Below, one piece after another: positions 48,933 through 62,100 of a stretch of DNA of 64,000 nucleotides (positions within the stretch are counted from its first letter, which is position 1; every line of letters begins with the position of its first letter). The DNA is from Oreocharis arfaki (taxonomy: Eukaryota > Chordata > Aves > Passeriformes > Paramythiidae). The stretch lies in assembly GCA_013398015.1 (NCBI GenBank), contig VZRR01004497.1:884210-948209 (forward strand), read 5' to 3'. The translations under genes were made by a program, and so were the position numbers. Below the pieces are notes generated by a model. It was not told the origin of the DNA, made no database searches, and saw only the letters and a program-made list of their open reading frames with translations.

Positions 48933-51710
48933 GTAAGGTTCTGGTCCCTCGGACCACATTAATCCTTCTAACTGAACTGAACTGAAAGCTAACCTTCTCC
49001 TAAAATAATTTGGGCGTCAGATTTCTGATAATTTAATTATATTTTAATTAGAACCTAATTAAAAATTAATCCACATAAAACATTCGAGGAAGGACACTTT
49101 GTCATTGACGGCACATCCGCTAAAGCAAGGATTAGGAGATATCACCATGTCTGCCACGTTGTGCCTCATCTTAACGCAAGGAGAGGCTCTCACTGAAGGA
49201 TGGAATTGCTTCCTTGCTGAGTTTTTAGCAAGAAAAGAGCTGGTTTATAGCTTCTGCTGCTGCAGAAACCTTAATGAGATTAACTCATTTATAAAAAAGC
49301 AGAAGTTTTTACATTTGTCTAACTACTGAAAGAAAAAGTTTTGCTGAAAAATTGCTTGTCAGCTTAAAATCTAACTATCTGTAGATTTTCCCTGGAAGTT
49401 CATTATCTCTTTGTCATCACTTATTTGCTTGCACCATGAAAATCACATTTTCATGGACTCTTCCTGCTTTGCTACCTAATGAAAAAGTTGGAATGCATAC
49501 CTATTCTTTTTATTTGGAACAAATTAGGATATGGGGAGATATTATTAGTATACGTATTTTGGCAGAAGCTCATATAACTTCAAATTGATGGTTTTTTGAA
49601 GTATTATTGGTAAACCAAAAGTTGTTAATTTCAAAATTCTTTATGGCTGAAACTTGTTGTGGTGCTGCTTTCTGTCTTTAAATTTACCTTTGGGCCTTTG
49701 ATGTCTCTTAAATGCAACATGAAACGCACGTACAGCTAATTGACCGAAACTGATTTAATTACTTACTCTATTTTACTTAGCAGTTAACAGAATTAGAATG
49801 GGTTGAAGGTTTTTCCTGGTGTATGCACGTGTGCATGTGCTAGGAGTTTTAATTGAAAGTGGACAGTTGCTAAAAAAATGTTTGGGGTTGGAACTTGACA
49901 CCTGAACTTTGTTACTTTATTAATTTTTGCAGGTTGTAAAAATATATTTTATTCACAATGCAGCTTTCAATTTGTAGAAATAAACAGGGACAAAATTTTA
50001 CTAAAAATTTACCAAAATATTATAGAATTATGAAGGCCCAAAATTATGGTGTAGAACAGGAAAAAATAACACATTAAGCCAACTAAATGAAATGATGAAA
50101 CTTCTGACTTTTGACTAAGTACGTACTCTACATTGAAATCTACATTTTTAAAGTAATTTTTCATTAAATATCTATTTTGCTGCATTTTCTGTCAGAAAGA
50201 TGACTGCGAAATGGGGGTTTGTCCCTTCTGAATAAGCTGCTGGAGTATAAAGTTAAATTGATATTCAGAAGGAAGAAAGCCACACCTACAACATTTACAC
50301 CTCTCCATTAAAGATTTTAGTCTGCATTCAGATTAGTTGTAAGCACCAAGTGCATAAATGCTTAGTACTTTCTTAGCAAACTTACTGTAATTAAAGAAGA
50401 GGATAAAAGACATTCATGAAACACTTACAAATACATTCCTGCAAAATACATTAATTTGTTTTGCAATAGAAAAATCACAACATCCAATAATTTGTTCTTT
50501 GATAGCAGATTTTCGATATGTAGCTCAAGGGATTTTGGGGTTGTTGGTGATTTTACAATACTGGAGAGTAAGTGTTATCTTCCCATTTCCTATGTTTGTG
50601 TATTCTTGTACCACTGGAGGACCCTCTCTAGCCTCTTTATTGCTTCAAGGAGTATGAAACTGGGAGAGAAATTATATTGGGTTTCCTTCTTTATTGATGG
50701 TTGTTTATTCTTTATTTTTGGCTGTATGCACTGAAAGATACAGAGGACCTTTATCTAAGATGGGAGGGAAATTACTGTCAGTGATCAAAGTCTGAATTAA
50801 AAGCCAAATTGCTGGAAATAATTCGGTCAGTGGGTTGTGCCAGAACTTTGCAGATTCTTGTCTCTCTGCAGCACATCAGCCTTCTTGACTTCTTTTGATA
50901 AGTTAATTGCTATCTGTATCAGTTACATACAGTCTGAAAATTCTTAGTATCCCTAAAAAAATGTGACTTCTGGCAGCCAGGCTGTGCGAAACTCCATTTC
51001 TGAGAGTTAGAATTCTCTTAGTACTGAACATGAATAATGCTTGTAAAAATGCATTAAAAGCCTCTATAAACATTACTTTATAGATGAAAGCTTGGCTATA
51101 CTTCCCTTTTTCTCATCCCTTTTATTTCCCATATTTCATTCGTAAAACAGCTAAACACAGCCCATTGGAAATACAAGGCTCTGTGGTCTCATCCCAGCTA
51201 TGCAGAAGACAGTCTGGTTTTTTCAAGTGCTCACGTTCAGTATAATGTCTGCTTAGTGCTACCATAATTATTAATGATTAGCAAGACTAAGATTAGTTTT
51301 CCTTCTCACCTCTGAGAAGAAGTTAAATTTGAACTTGTTCCCGTGGGGAACAATTTTTAATCCAAATGTGAATGATCATGGCTTGCCTGTTTGCTCTTTG
51401 TTCTGCCTGCAACTCCGTTAGGCTACGGGACAAGAAGCAGGATCTTTGCCCTCAGCCATGCAGTTTCAATCAAGATGTGTGTAAGGCAGGAGTCAACAGG
51501 GGGAGTAGAAAAAAAATCATTGTGTTCTCTTTGGGACTAGAGCACATGGGCTGTACAGAAGAATATTGTGCCTGTTTGAATCACAGCATCAACAGCCAGG
51601 TCACTCAGTAATTCTGAGAATTGCTTCATGTACTGGTATGTGGAAAAGAGAGGAGCATGGTGGCTAGAAGGAAAAAATAAGAAGCTACATTTTGGCTTGC
51701 ATTAGACGTT

Positions 51711-51860
51711 ATTACTACTAACACTAATGATATTATAATATATGTTAATAAGATAATATCATAATTATTCTGTAATAAGAACAATGTAATATTATAATAA
51801 TGAAAATTATGATTATAATTGTAATAGTAGTAATAATAATAATGAAATAAAATAAAACTA
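51711..51860. repeat. AT-rich low-complexity tract (ATA/TAA/TAATAT)
   Basis: About 150 bases almost entirely A and T, made of interrupted 'taata', 'attataata' and 'taataataataat' words. It is probably a decayed trinucleotide microsatellite and can form short hairpins. Confidence 0.8.
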
Positions 51861-52586
51861 CTACAGCTTTGAGCAATGCTATCTGGACAGACACTGAATC
51901 CCTAATGCCAATTAGGAACGTCCCTAGCCCTTTTAGAACATTGCCAACTTGTGCTCATGGAACTGATGCACTGTATGAGAAACTGTGCCAGTGGAGAGGT
52001 CACCAATCCATGATGGATCTGTGTGATCCTGTCCTGTTTGTATCTTCTCCTGAGACTTTACCCATCTTAAAATTGCTCTGAAAGAGCAACATAGATTTTC
52101 CAAGATTACACAAGTGAAAATGGTTTACAGGGTGTCGTGATAATACATAGATTCAGCAAGTGTGTCACTGTGGTGAGGACTATAAATTTTGTCAGTCCAG
52201 CTCAAATGCTCATGTTTGTAATCAGATCATGTCAGAATTTTATAGCTGGGTGAAAATATGTCTTACACTGTTGAAATATATTATGCTAAAATTAATCTAT
52301 TATTGTGTGAGCTTCAGATATGTTTTACGAGCTATGGGATTTCTCCCAAATGTTTTTTTTTTGCTTTTGTGGTATGCATATCACAAAGCTACTGCTTTGT
52401 ACACAGCCATTCATTCTTCACCGTATAGGTGAGCCTCACAGCTGAGGAAATTAGTGACCACATGAGATTTATCCATTTGTTTATTAGTTACTAACCTGTC
52501 AGCTGGTATGAATTTACAGCTTACAAACTAGAAGATAGACAAAATAGGTTTTCATTTGTAAGTAATTAATATATCCTGCTTTTTAG

Positions 52587-52600
52587 GTCGAAGTAAGTAA
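52587..52600 (+). CDS. Alternative candidate terminal exon of NKAIN3 (weak)
   Basis: After the acceptor 'cctgctttttag', the phase-1 reading from the FDFIGG exon gives G-R-S-K and TAA at 52598-52600. An S-K ending also occurs in NKAIN2. The polypyrimidine tract is short, so this competes with the candidate at 53372. Only transcript data can decide. Confidence 0.15.
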
Positions 52601-53371
52601 TGAACATGGACTCAAGACTTCTACTGCTGTAGCTGAAGAAACAGATTTTAGAAGAAAAGACCAACCTTGTTGACTCATCCTTCTGGAAGAAACCCACCAC
52701 ATCTGTTCCTCACGGCATGTGGATTGTTCTTCCCAGAGGCTCAGTGTCATTTTCAGCATTGTTATTTCGTAGATCCTTGTAGATGATCTTAAATTTTTAA
52801 ATAATTTACTTATATGGACACTTTTAAATTGTAAATTCTTTTCTTTTTCAATTTCAATATTTTTACAATGTTTAGTGTTGAGGCATGAAAACAAAACAAC
52901 CTGTGAAAACTAGGAAGAGGGTGAGTCTTTCTCAAAAAATCAGTATTTTTTGACTGAGAGGATCGTACTGTGCCTGGACAAGATTGTGTCAGTAAACAGT
53001 AATTTTGACTCCAAAATACGCAGCTGGAGTCAAACCCTAATAGTGTACAAGAGATCATTTCAATGCTGTATTTAGAATTCACAATGTCCACTCCTTGCAT
53101 TGTTTGAACTCCTGAATGCAGTAGGGATCGATCTATGACTCTTCTTACCGAGTTCAAACACTAATGTACTCACCTAATTATTGCAATTCATATATGACTT
53201 CTCCTTTCCTAATCTCTTTTTCCCCAAGTCCATCAGGAGTTCCTGTCTCTGATTTGAAGAGAAGTAGGACAACTGCTCAATGGATGTCGGTCTCTAGGAA
53301 GCCTTACACCCAGGGCTGTTTAGATGTCTGTGATTTGCACATTTTTAAACTCCTTTCCTCCCTTCTCCCAG

Positions 53372-53388
53372 GAAGAAGCCAAGCATGA
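53372..53388 (+). CDS. Candidate terminal exon of NKAIN3 (uncertain)
   Basis: A strong acceptor ('tcctttcctcccttctcccag') ends at 53371. In phase 1 the exon reads G-R-S-Q-A and then TGA at 53386-53388. NKAIN genes end with a tiny last coding exon of about five codons, so length and phase fit, although the residues do not match the known YMSK or YLPA endings. The following ~900 bases look like a 3' UTR, with AATAAA at 54066-54071 and 54285-54290. I cannot exclude a terminal exon beyond the window. Confidence 0.25.
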
Positions 53389-54320
53389 ATATACAGGACA
53401 AGGCACCAACTGAAGCCTTAGAAGCCTCTGGGGACTAATTTTTCTCTTAATTTAAATTAAACAGGCAAAACTGAAAAATGTGTGTAAAAATTTGTAAAGT
53501 TATTTGTAAATACTTCTAGACAAAGAACATGTATGTAACTGTGGTATTTTGTTTTCTATTCTGTCACCACTAGCATAAAGTGATACACAAAGCTATTTTC
53601 TCTGGAGAGCTGGCAGTCTTTTTAACAGAACACTTTGTTTCTTTCATCTTAATTACAACATAAAGTGATGTGTAGATTTGTATGCCCCAGAGAGTCACGT
53701 CTCTCTGCAGAGCCTGTGTGCCTCAGCATTGAGCAGAGACATCATGAGGGTTTTGAGGCTGTTTGTGGTTTTGCACTTTTCTCACTTTATCATTTTGTTG
53801 GTGGGACAGCCAGGAAGGATGTTCCTTCTGATATGTGTTTCTCTGCCTCTACACCAGAGGCTGAACAGATGCCCACCAAGTTCCTCAACAGATACCCTAA
53901 GAAATCTTCAGCTGATCTAAACAACACTTAGGTCCTAAATTTGCAGTTTTCTCTTGTATTGTGTATTTTCGAGTCTGAGCCAGTGAGAGCTAGAAGAAAT
54001 CTTGTCTTGATTCTTTCCCTCCTAAAACCTGAGTTATTTACCAACATGAACCCATCGGGGCTGCTAATAAATGCAATGGAAGTACAGTCTATAATTTTCA
54101 GGTGACAAGGGTCTTTCCAGCTGGTTAACTCAAAGACCTCACCGACTTTGGAGAAAACACAACCTGAACTTTGGTTCAACTTCCCTGAAACTGAGTATGA
54201 AGTAAGTATTAAGGCAAAGTCAACAAGAAATGGCAACTGAAAAAAACCCCCTTCTTTAGTGCTACTGGGGCTGGATAAACCTCAAATAAAAGCCTTCAGC
54301 TGAACCCAGTGCTGCCCTCT
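53389..54320 (+). other. Possible 3' UTR of NKAIN3
   Basis: This depends entirely on the terminal exon candidate at 53372. The sequence is non-coding, contains words typical of AT-rich UTRs ('ttgtaaagttatttgtaaat' near 53491), and has two AATAAA hexamers (54066 and 54285). The 53665-53931 open frames overlap in two registers and carry no domain. Confidence 0.2.
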
Positions 54321-55711
54321 GGAGCAGGTGGGAAGAACAGGAATGAGTGCGGCACCCTCCTTGATGGCACAGGTTCCATGCACTGTTCTGACAGGGGGTT
54401 GGAAGTGCATGTTTGGTTTTCTGCCAAGGCATGTCTGCTGGACCATGTTTTACGTATTTCTCTGAATGTGTCTTAAGACCTGTCTTTCTGTAGGTCCTTC
54501 AGAACTGTGTACATGTCACAAAACTTCTGCAAAGACAGAACCTGAGTTTTCTTCCATTTTGATCTTCATATCAATCACTTTTTAGCTGGAAAATACAAAC
54601 CAGTGTATCCCAAATACACTTAAAATCTCAGAATCATTACCAATACAGGAGTGTGCCATCTGTCTCACTTAACAAACAGAACAATCCTGATTGAGAGGAA
54701 TTTGTCTTCATTAGAACCAGCCAAAATGCAGACTGAAATGCCAAAGGAAACTGTCATTCTTTTCTAAACTGAGACACCCGAAATGGTGTCAGTCAACCTG
54801 TACGTGTTGGGATAAAAAAATCTTGAGAATAATAAATGCATTTGATTGGTAATTGCTGTGTCCTGCAATATAGTAGGACATATTGCCAAACATTTTTGTA
54901 GGAAGCTTTGAGTAACAGTTCTTTTGTTCTGGCAAAACGTACTGAAGTAAGGTGTTAGGTGCATCCCAGCTACACAGGAAATAAATATTGACTCTCTAAA
55001 TAAACTTGGATAGTTTTCTTAAGCTTAACTGAACCATGCAATTTCAGGAAATGACTAGGTTTGTAGTGCAAAACAGAATTTGCAGACAGTCTTAAAACCT
55101 CAGAGATTATCAGTTGCTACAAACTGTCCTGGTGGCATTAGTAAGTCATACTGTTACAATTTAGGCTAGCTGAAGATATGTCCTTCAAACTTTTAGACTT
55201 TTTTTTCTTGAGTTTCTGCTTAATTCCAGTTTTTTAGAGAAACAGATTTGCCACAGTACTTTAACTGTCAGTAAAACTGGGGATGTGACCGCCGAAATAT
55301 GGCACTACAGGTACACTAAGGACTGAGCCAGGTACCACCAGTTTCCTAAAAGAGCAGCTGATGTCTTGAGGATCTGAAAACAAAAACTATAGCAAGAAAT
55401 TATCAGATTTTTGCCTGATGCAGTGACATACAGTGATTATATATTACAATTTCTGAAATTATTGGTTGGAGTCTTTCATATCCATAGAGATTTTTTCCAT
55501 AAAACTTAAAGTAAGTTTTTTGAAATTAAATTTTGATCTGGAGGAACTCTCTAAAATGAAAGAGTTCACAGCCTTTATTGGCTGAAGGGGGTTTTTTTTT
55601 GTGCTAAGATACGACTTTAACTGTTATAGATAATTTTCAATAGAGCTTTATCAGTTAAACTCATAGGAATTGATACCTGGTTTTATCCAATAACTGCTTG
55701 CTTTCAGTAGT
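54321..55711. other. Non-coding sequence, no feature seen
   Basis: This is 3' flank or last-intron sequence of NKAIN3. No exon or repeat was recognised. Confidence 0.5.
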
Positions 55712-56169
55712 GCAGAAGGTGGCATTGTCCACAGAAGGGCAGCAAAGCCGGTGAAGACACAAGTCTTATGAGGAGCGGCTGAGAGAGCTGTGGTTGTTTA
55801 GGCTGAAGAAGAGGAGTTTCAGGGGTGGCCTTATCACTCTCTACAACTCCCTGAAAGGAGATTATAGCCAAGCGGGGTTCAGCATCTTCCAGGCAACTAG
55901 CAATAGGATGAGAGGATATAGTCTTAAACTGCAACAGGGGCGGTTTAGGTTGGACATTAGGAACAATTTCTTTACAGAAAGGGGGATTAGGCATTGGAAT
56001 GGGCTGCCTGGGGAGCTGGTGGAGTCACCATCCCTGGAGGTGTTTAAGGAAGGACTGGACATGGCACTCAGTGCCATGGTCTAGTTGAGGTGGTGGTGTT
56101 CGGTCACAGGTTGGACTCGATGATCTCAGAGGTCTGTTCCAACCTAATTGATTCTGTGACTCTGTGATT
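55712..56169 (+). mobile_element. CR1 LINE, 3' fragment with partly open ORF2 end
   Basis: It starts in the CR1 region 'gaagggcagcaaagccggtg' and continues with 'tatgaggagcggctgagaga', 'aggttggacattaggaacaa' and 'ctggtggagtcaccatccct', ending 'ccaacctaattgattctgtg'. A 96-codon frame at 55794-56084 preserves the ORF2 C-terminus ('FRLDIRNNFFTERGIRHWNG', then 'LPGELVESPSLEVFKEGLD'). It ends at the natural stop position (TAG at 56082-56084), so the copy is comparatively young. The 3' wording ('ggttggactcgatgatctca') resembles CR1-X/J type elements. Confidence 0.96.
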
Positions 56170-58294
56170 AAGAAGATGGTATTTACCATATATTTTAACT
56201 GGTGTTTGAAGCTAGGGGTATGGTTGCTGGTTAGCATGTGACAATACTAACTTTTCTTGTTTAAAACCTGAGAACACATTGTTGGGCCACTAAACAGCCT
56301 GTAGTTCTGCACCAAAAAAATGGCAGCTTTTAGCCCAAACAACTTCAAATGCAGGCTTTCTTCATTCATAGCTGCTATGCAAGCCTATTCTCCGTGTTCG
56401 GATCCTGAGTTTCACCTCTTCCTCCAGATGCCCACAATTCAGGCGTTGGAACAGCATTGTCACCTCCGAGCACCATGGTGGCAGGTGCAGCCTTTTTCTC
56501 AACACTGACTTCAACGTGCTTCTCTGCACCCAGCTGCCTGCTGGTCTTTCACATGCGGATTATCGAGTTGAAAAAGCCAACCCAGCAATCTATCAAGGTC
56601 CTTTAACAGACTTTGACAGTGGAAAACAAAAATTGACATCCCAAACTAATTGGCTTGCCACCTTCCAGTCTCAGCCTCATCTAGTTTAATTATAACAAAT
56701 TACAACCCAGCTGCTCTTTTAGACAATGAAAAAAAAAAACTGGTTGGGAAAATGTTCCTTCCATGTAAAGCTTCAATGTCAGTGGGATGTTTTTCACAAA
56801 CGAGTTCATCTCTTACCTGCTATTCTGGGCGTTTTGACAGAAACCTGCTCCTTAGTGCCCAGCACAGCAATGGGGTTGTGTTGTGTCCTGCCAGAATAGC
56901 ACTTCTCCAGCAGGGAGGCCAGGTTGCACCCTGAGGTCATGTCAGATGGGTTAGGGCTGTGTAAGGTGGAGGGTGCCCTCATCAAGGCAGCCCTAAAGAA
57001 ATGGTCCCTCTCCTGGCTCTATCCAGGGAGCTGAGTATCCCTACAACCATAACTGAGGATCAGCCTGGAAGATTCATTAGTTTGCAGAGGCTTCATGAGC
57101 GAACTGATACATGTGTTACAGATAATCAGGGAACTCGGATCTGTGAAAATGGGCCCATAAAGAAGATATGTTGTATCAAGTTTACTGCTGCAGTGTTTGC
57201 CCCTTAGAGCTATGTCTGCATTGCATGCTGGTAGTGTGTTCTCAGCAGGTCAACTCTGATCACCCAGCATTACCAGTAGCATTCTGCTTCACTGTAAGGG
57301 GACACAAGGCTGTTCAGGACCCTAAATAATTATTTAGCAGCTAAGAACACAGATCTAGCCTGTACTGCTTGCTTTGACAGCTGCATATAAGTTGTGCCAT
57401 TTTCCCCAGGCTGACAAACCATCTTTATTTATCTGCTGATAAATGATGGTTTCTTGACATAATTTCCACTTTCTTCACAGAAGTCATAGTTTGAATGATT
57501 CTCTTTTATTTTAAACAAATTAAACATCTGGATTTAATTCCTGCTTCCACAGGAGTACCTGCTCATCAGTCACACAGCACAGTCCTGGATGTGACAGCTT
57601 TGTGGAATAGCTGCCCTTACACGGTCTGTTGCCTCTCAAAACCAGCAACAGACTCTGAAGATAGTCTCACTAAGCAGCAGCCATGCATAAATAATACCAG
57701 GAATGCAAAAAAGATTCTCCTTGTTTTGCTTATTCCCCTAGGACCCAATATCACTTCTTCAAGCTTTCTGTCCCAGTTTCCTATTTATTTCACACCATCC
57801 AAATGCAACCATGCTTTCAAAACACTCCTGTAAGTCAGTGCCAAGCAGACTTGCTGAAGCTTGAATTTTAAGTTGGCTGAATGTGATTCCAAGAGTAATC
57901 TAATTTCTCATTTTCCACAACATTGCGTACCTGCCCAATTAGTAGAGCATCATATACAAGGAGGGGTTACAGCATCCCCTAGCATGTGATGTATTTGGGA
58001 TGAGAACTGTGCTACACATGAGCAAAGAAATAAGCTCCCAATGTTGGCCCAGACTATTCAATAAAATGTCAATGGTGTGTTCTTATACTGCTTTATCTGT
58101 GTAGCCAGGACTGGGGTGGCAAGCAGGTAGAGTCCCAAGTGCTGGGGCAAATGCAAGCCAACAGCTCGTTTAAACAACCTTGATCTCATATTTATAATCC
58201 ACATTGCAATTTCTGGGTATTTTTCTTGGCAAGTAAAGCTCCCTGGCTTATAAATTGCAGCCAGACCTTCAGGTGTGTGACAGTGAGTAACATT

Positions 58295-58307
58295 TATATA
58301 TATATAT
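58295..58307. repeat. (TA)n microsatellite
   Basis: About six TA units. Confidence 0.75.
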
Positions 58308-58429
58308 TTCACAGTCATGGTTTGGTTTCTAAAGGCTTTATAATTCAAATAAATCTGTTTTCCCTGAAGTTTAGAGGTGTATATGTCTGGACTGCTGTAG
58401 GAAGTTTTCCTCTAAGCACTTGGAGATTT

Positions 58430-58740
58430 GAAGAATAACACCAGTGGAGATCATTGCCCATCCATGGAAGCACCCCCTGGACCCATTCTGGTGCCAGCAC
58501 TGGCTGGCATCTCTGGCAGAGACCTGCATTGTGACTGTCACAGCAGGTCTCACCCCTGGGCTCTGCCCCCTGCAGCAACCTGCTGGGGAATAGCCCTGGG
58601 AAACCTCACGGGACACTTCCCCTGCTGTGCTCTGGGGCTGCATTTACTTGCATTTAAGCCTCAGTCCTGGGTTGTGGTGCTCACCTATGCTGTGCTGTAG
58701 TTGTGCCTGTGCCTGGCCAGGGACCTCCCTGACCCCAACA
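58430..58740. other. GC-rich patch of unknown origin
   Basis: A sharply bounded segment, much richer in C and G than its flanks, with open frames on both strands of about 90 codons and no shared domain. It could be part of an old LTR or another interspersed repeat, but I see no TG...CA ends, polypurine tract or primer-binding site. Confidence 0.3.
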
Positions 58741-59140
58741 AAATACAAAAAGCTGATCTCAAGAAATGAGTCCTGATGCACTTTTGATGATTAAATATTA
58801 GATTTATGCACTCTTAAAAAAATCTTATCTAAACTAGGACTTCACCTAAGGTAAACCGTGTGCTTGGGGAAATATTAAACTCGAGTTTGTAGCTAACAGA
58901 TGATAATATGTATCTGATTTAAAAGGCGCTTCTATTAGTCTACTTAGTAAGAAATTAGACAAGTGACTAGTTCAATCTCATCAAACCTATTTCACATCAC
59001 AATAATCTGAAAGGAAAAATGAAGCCTGGACAGGCAAGCACAGAAAGGGGCCCTGAAAAAGAGATTTGGAGAAATAAAGATGTCAGCCTTACAAAAGGCA
59101 GCACACTAAAAACAGAACTCTGTAGTGGAAAGCAAACTGG

Positions 59141-59155
59141 AAAAAAAAAAAAAAA
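59141..59155. repeat. Poly(A) run, 15 bases
   Basis: A homopolymer followed by 'gaaaag'. Confidence 0.85.
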
Positions 59156-62100
59156 GAAAAGAACAGTGATCTTTATTTTTAACATCACCATGTAGCAAAA
59201 TGCTCAAAATGATTATTTACTAGAATGAAAAGCACCACAAAATACAAGCACGCAAATAGGTATCTGTGTCACTGCTTTTGAAATAGAGGAGGGTTTCTAA
59301 AAGCTCAACTAATTTTACAGCCTGTCTTTCACCATTAAAACCTAATATGCCAAGAAATACGATGTACAAAGGAATATTAAAAGGAAGCTGTTCTGCTGAG
59401 CACATTATGCCACCTCATGGTTAGTGGTGGAAATACCACCACGCTCAGTGCTGTTTCAGAAATACAGCAGAGCAAAAAGAGTAGCACATCTCAGTTATTG
59501 GTACATGTTGCTGAAATGTCAGAAGTCCCACTGGGATCAATCATTGCAGAGTGCTAAGATCAAATCTGTGAATTATATATAAAGACAAAGGACTGCAAAA
59601 CACATCTCCTTTGAACAGTTGAATTTGCTGCTTTGCTGCAAATATATTGCTAGCATGACATATAATTCAATATTGACCTGGCAGTAGCCCATAAACGCCT
59701 CCTCCTGCAGAGTTTCTACATTTAGCTTGTTTCAGAAGGTTGCCATTATCTGGAGAAACACACTGTTATCCACTCCAGGAAGTATCACTTTGCCTCTGTA
59801 ACAACATGACATAATGCTTAGTTACAACTGGATAACTAACACTCAATTACAGTCTCGGATGTATATAGCATACATTTAATTACTGAACTTGAATTTACCG
59901 TGACCTAAAAGTGTTAAGGCAAAAAACATGCAGAACCTCAGAAGAATATGATTTTCACTTGAGTCAAGAGTTCACTAGCAAGGACTGGGCTACGATTTTC
60001 CATTAGAATAAATTATCCAAAGTAGAAATGGAAGCTGGCTGAATCGATGTGACCTGGAGTGCTGTCAGTCAGGTGATGGCCAAACTCTCAGCTACACTAA
60101 AGGTACTTTGGAGAAAATGTTTGTTCAAATCAATGGGTTAGACTCATGGCTCCTGCATGAAAAGAAATAGAATAATCTTACTTAACCTTGGGCTTTTAAA
60201 AATACAAAATATTGAAGTTTAGCAGTCCAGTGGCCTGATATTAGCAAAGGAGAAGGAGGAAAGGAGCTGTGTCTCTCTTCCTCTCAAGTAAGGTTTGTGA
60301 TAATCAAGCTCTTAATTTGGGCATCTCAGTCCAACTCAAAGTCAGAGGACTGTGAAACAAATGTACTTCCAAATCCTGTGATTTTACTTTCTTTGTCTTT
60401 CAATGAAGCATACTTGGCTTCAGAAAATTCAGAGTCTGGTCAGCTTCTGAGCATCTGAGGAAATGTGGATAAAGTAAAAACATATTTAAAGAAAAATTTA
60501 TTAATTAGACACACACACATGGCACCTTGAGAAGTGGAAATGAGGCATGAAAAAGTTAGGTCTTCAGAGTTTTTTCTATGACTTCATTAACTCACAAACC
60601 GGATGACCTATCCAGGACACATTAGAAACGACTGCATAGTTTAAAACCCCTCTTCGAGAGAGAACCACAGTCTTTCATCATGGCAGGTGATAGAGAAACC
60701 TTACCTTGGTTATCTCTCAACAAGAGATTTATAGGTTAACTTTTTGTAAAAGTGAATGTGAAAGTCTGGCACTGTTTGCATTTTGAATATTCAGATTCTC
60801 TTATTAATGTAATTGAAAAAAGGTCTGTGCCCTGTTTTTTGATGCAAACGCAGAGATAATAAAATACTTTTGATTTATATGTCTAGAAAGGCTATGGATG
60901 GATTCTATCCCTCTTGTCCAGGGAATGCACTTCTTGGAGCAGTAATCTGCAGCACAAAATTACTGATGCATTTAGGGATTGTCTTCATTTCTCTATATTG
61001 CCAGAAAGTTTGTATTTTTAAATGATGACTCACCATGCAAATAAATTAAAATGCCAGCTTCATCAGAAAAAATACTACTAATTTCCTGCTCAGGAGCAAT
61101 TGAAAGTTACAGCAAAACAAAACACTTTCATTTAATAAAGTTTTTGCAGTAGTAGTAATGTTTTTGTTGGAAAATATTGTAAGCTTTTAAACTTACAATA
61201 AAGAAATATCTCATCACTCTGAAACTTCTTTCCAGAGGTTGCTTAAGCAAGGAGATCATGCACAAAGCAAATGCAAAATTAGAGTCAGAATTTTTGGACA
61301 GTAAAGAAAGCTATAAACTATCCCTTTTTCCCTTACTTCCAGCTCCTGGAGCTAATTTGGCCAGCCATGAATAATGTATTGCAGGACTGGCTTCCTACCT
61401 TCTGAGATTCATTCTGTTCATCCAGCGTAACTATAATGACTCTCGATCTGCTTTGTGTGACATATAATTTTGCATAACATTAGGCAGCATGTTGGAAGTG
61501 GGGACTCCTTAATAAATACAATTTCTGCTTCCAAATTACATACAGATGACTTCCTGGAGCTGACTGGAATATTTACTCTAAAAGCTATCTTCTGAAAGCA
61601 CTCACAGTCCCTATAATGACATTTAAAATGACTGATGAAAACTTGCTTGGGCCAATGCATCAGTAATTAATGGTATGTAGATATGTCGTTGTCCTTCTGG
61701 AGAAGAATGAAGACTTAGCTTCCTGTGTAGAGGTGGCTATTTATTTTAACACAGCTGTAACTCTGAAGTCCAAGCCTAACTGGAAAACCAGGAAGAAAAT
61801 GCAGGCCTTTTCTCTTTGTTCTGGGAAAATGCAAGGTGTTCTGCTAGCCCAGATCTGCCACAGCAAATTTAAGGGAACAGCAGACACTCTGGGACTTCTC
61901 TGAAACAGCAACTCTGCCAGCTGAATGAGACCTCAACCTAATGGCCCTCATTGTATTGTGGCTGTGACACTGTGGGACTTGCACCGTCATATTTAATCAC
62001 TTGGTATCACACTCTTCTGTGAAAAGAGAATAGCTGTGTAGCACTTGCTCACAGAAACAGGATGTTACTTGAATTTTGCTTATTTCGTTTAGTGGAGTTT

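Larger units (their letters stand above)
48933..53371. other. Probable last intron of NKAIN3
   Basis: It starts with a good donor. It contains TAATTA-rich sequence near 49025-49075, an extreme AT trinucleotide-like tract at 51711-51860, and several short chance frames. It would end at 53371 if the terminal exon candidate at 53372 is right, or at 52586 for the alternative. If neither is right, the intron runs out of the window. Confidence 0.4.

Noticed and set aside
57495..57833. 112-codon frame with a phase-compatible acceptor at 57549, considered as the last NKAIN3 exon
   Set aside because: It would add more than 90 residues with no resemblance to NKAIN tails, which are only about five residues after this junction.
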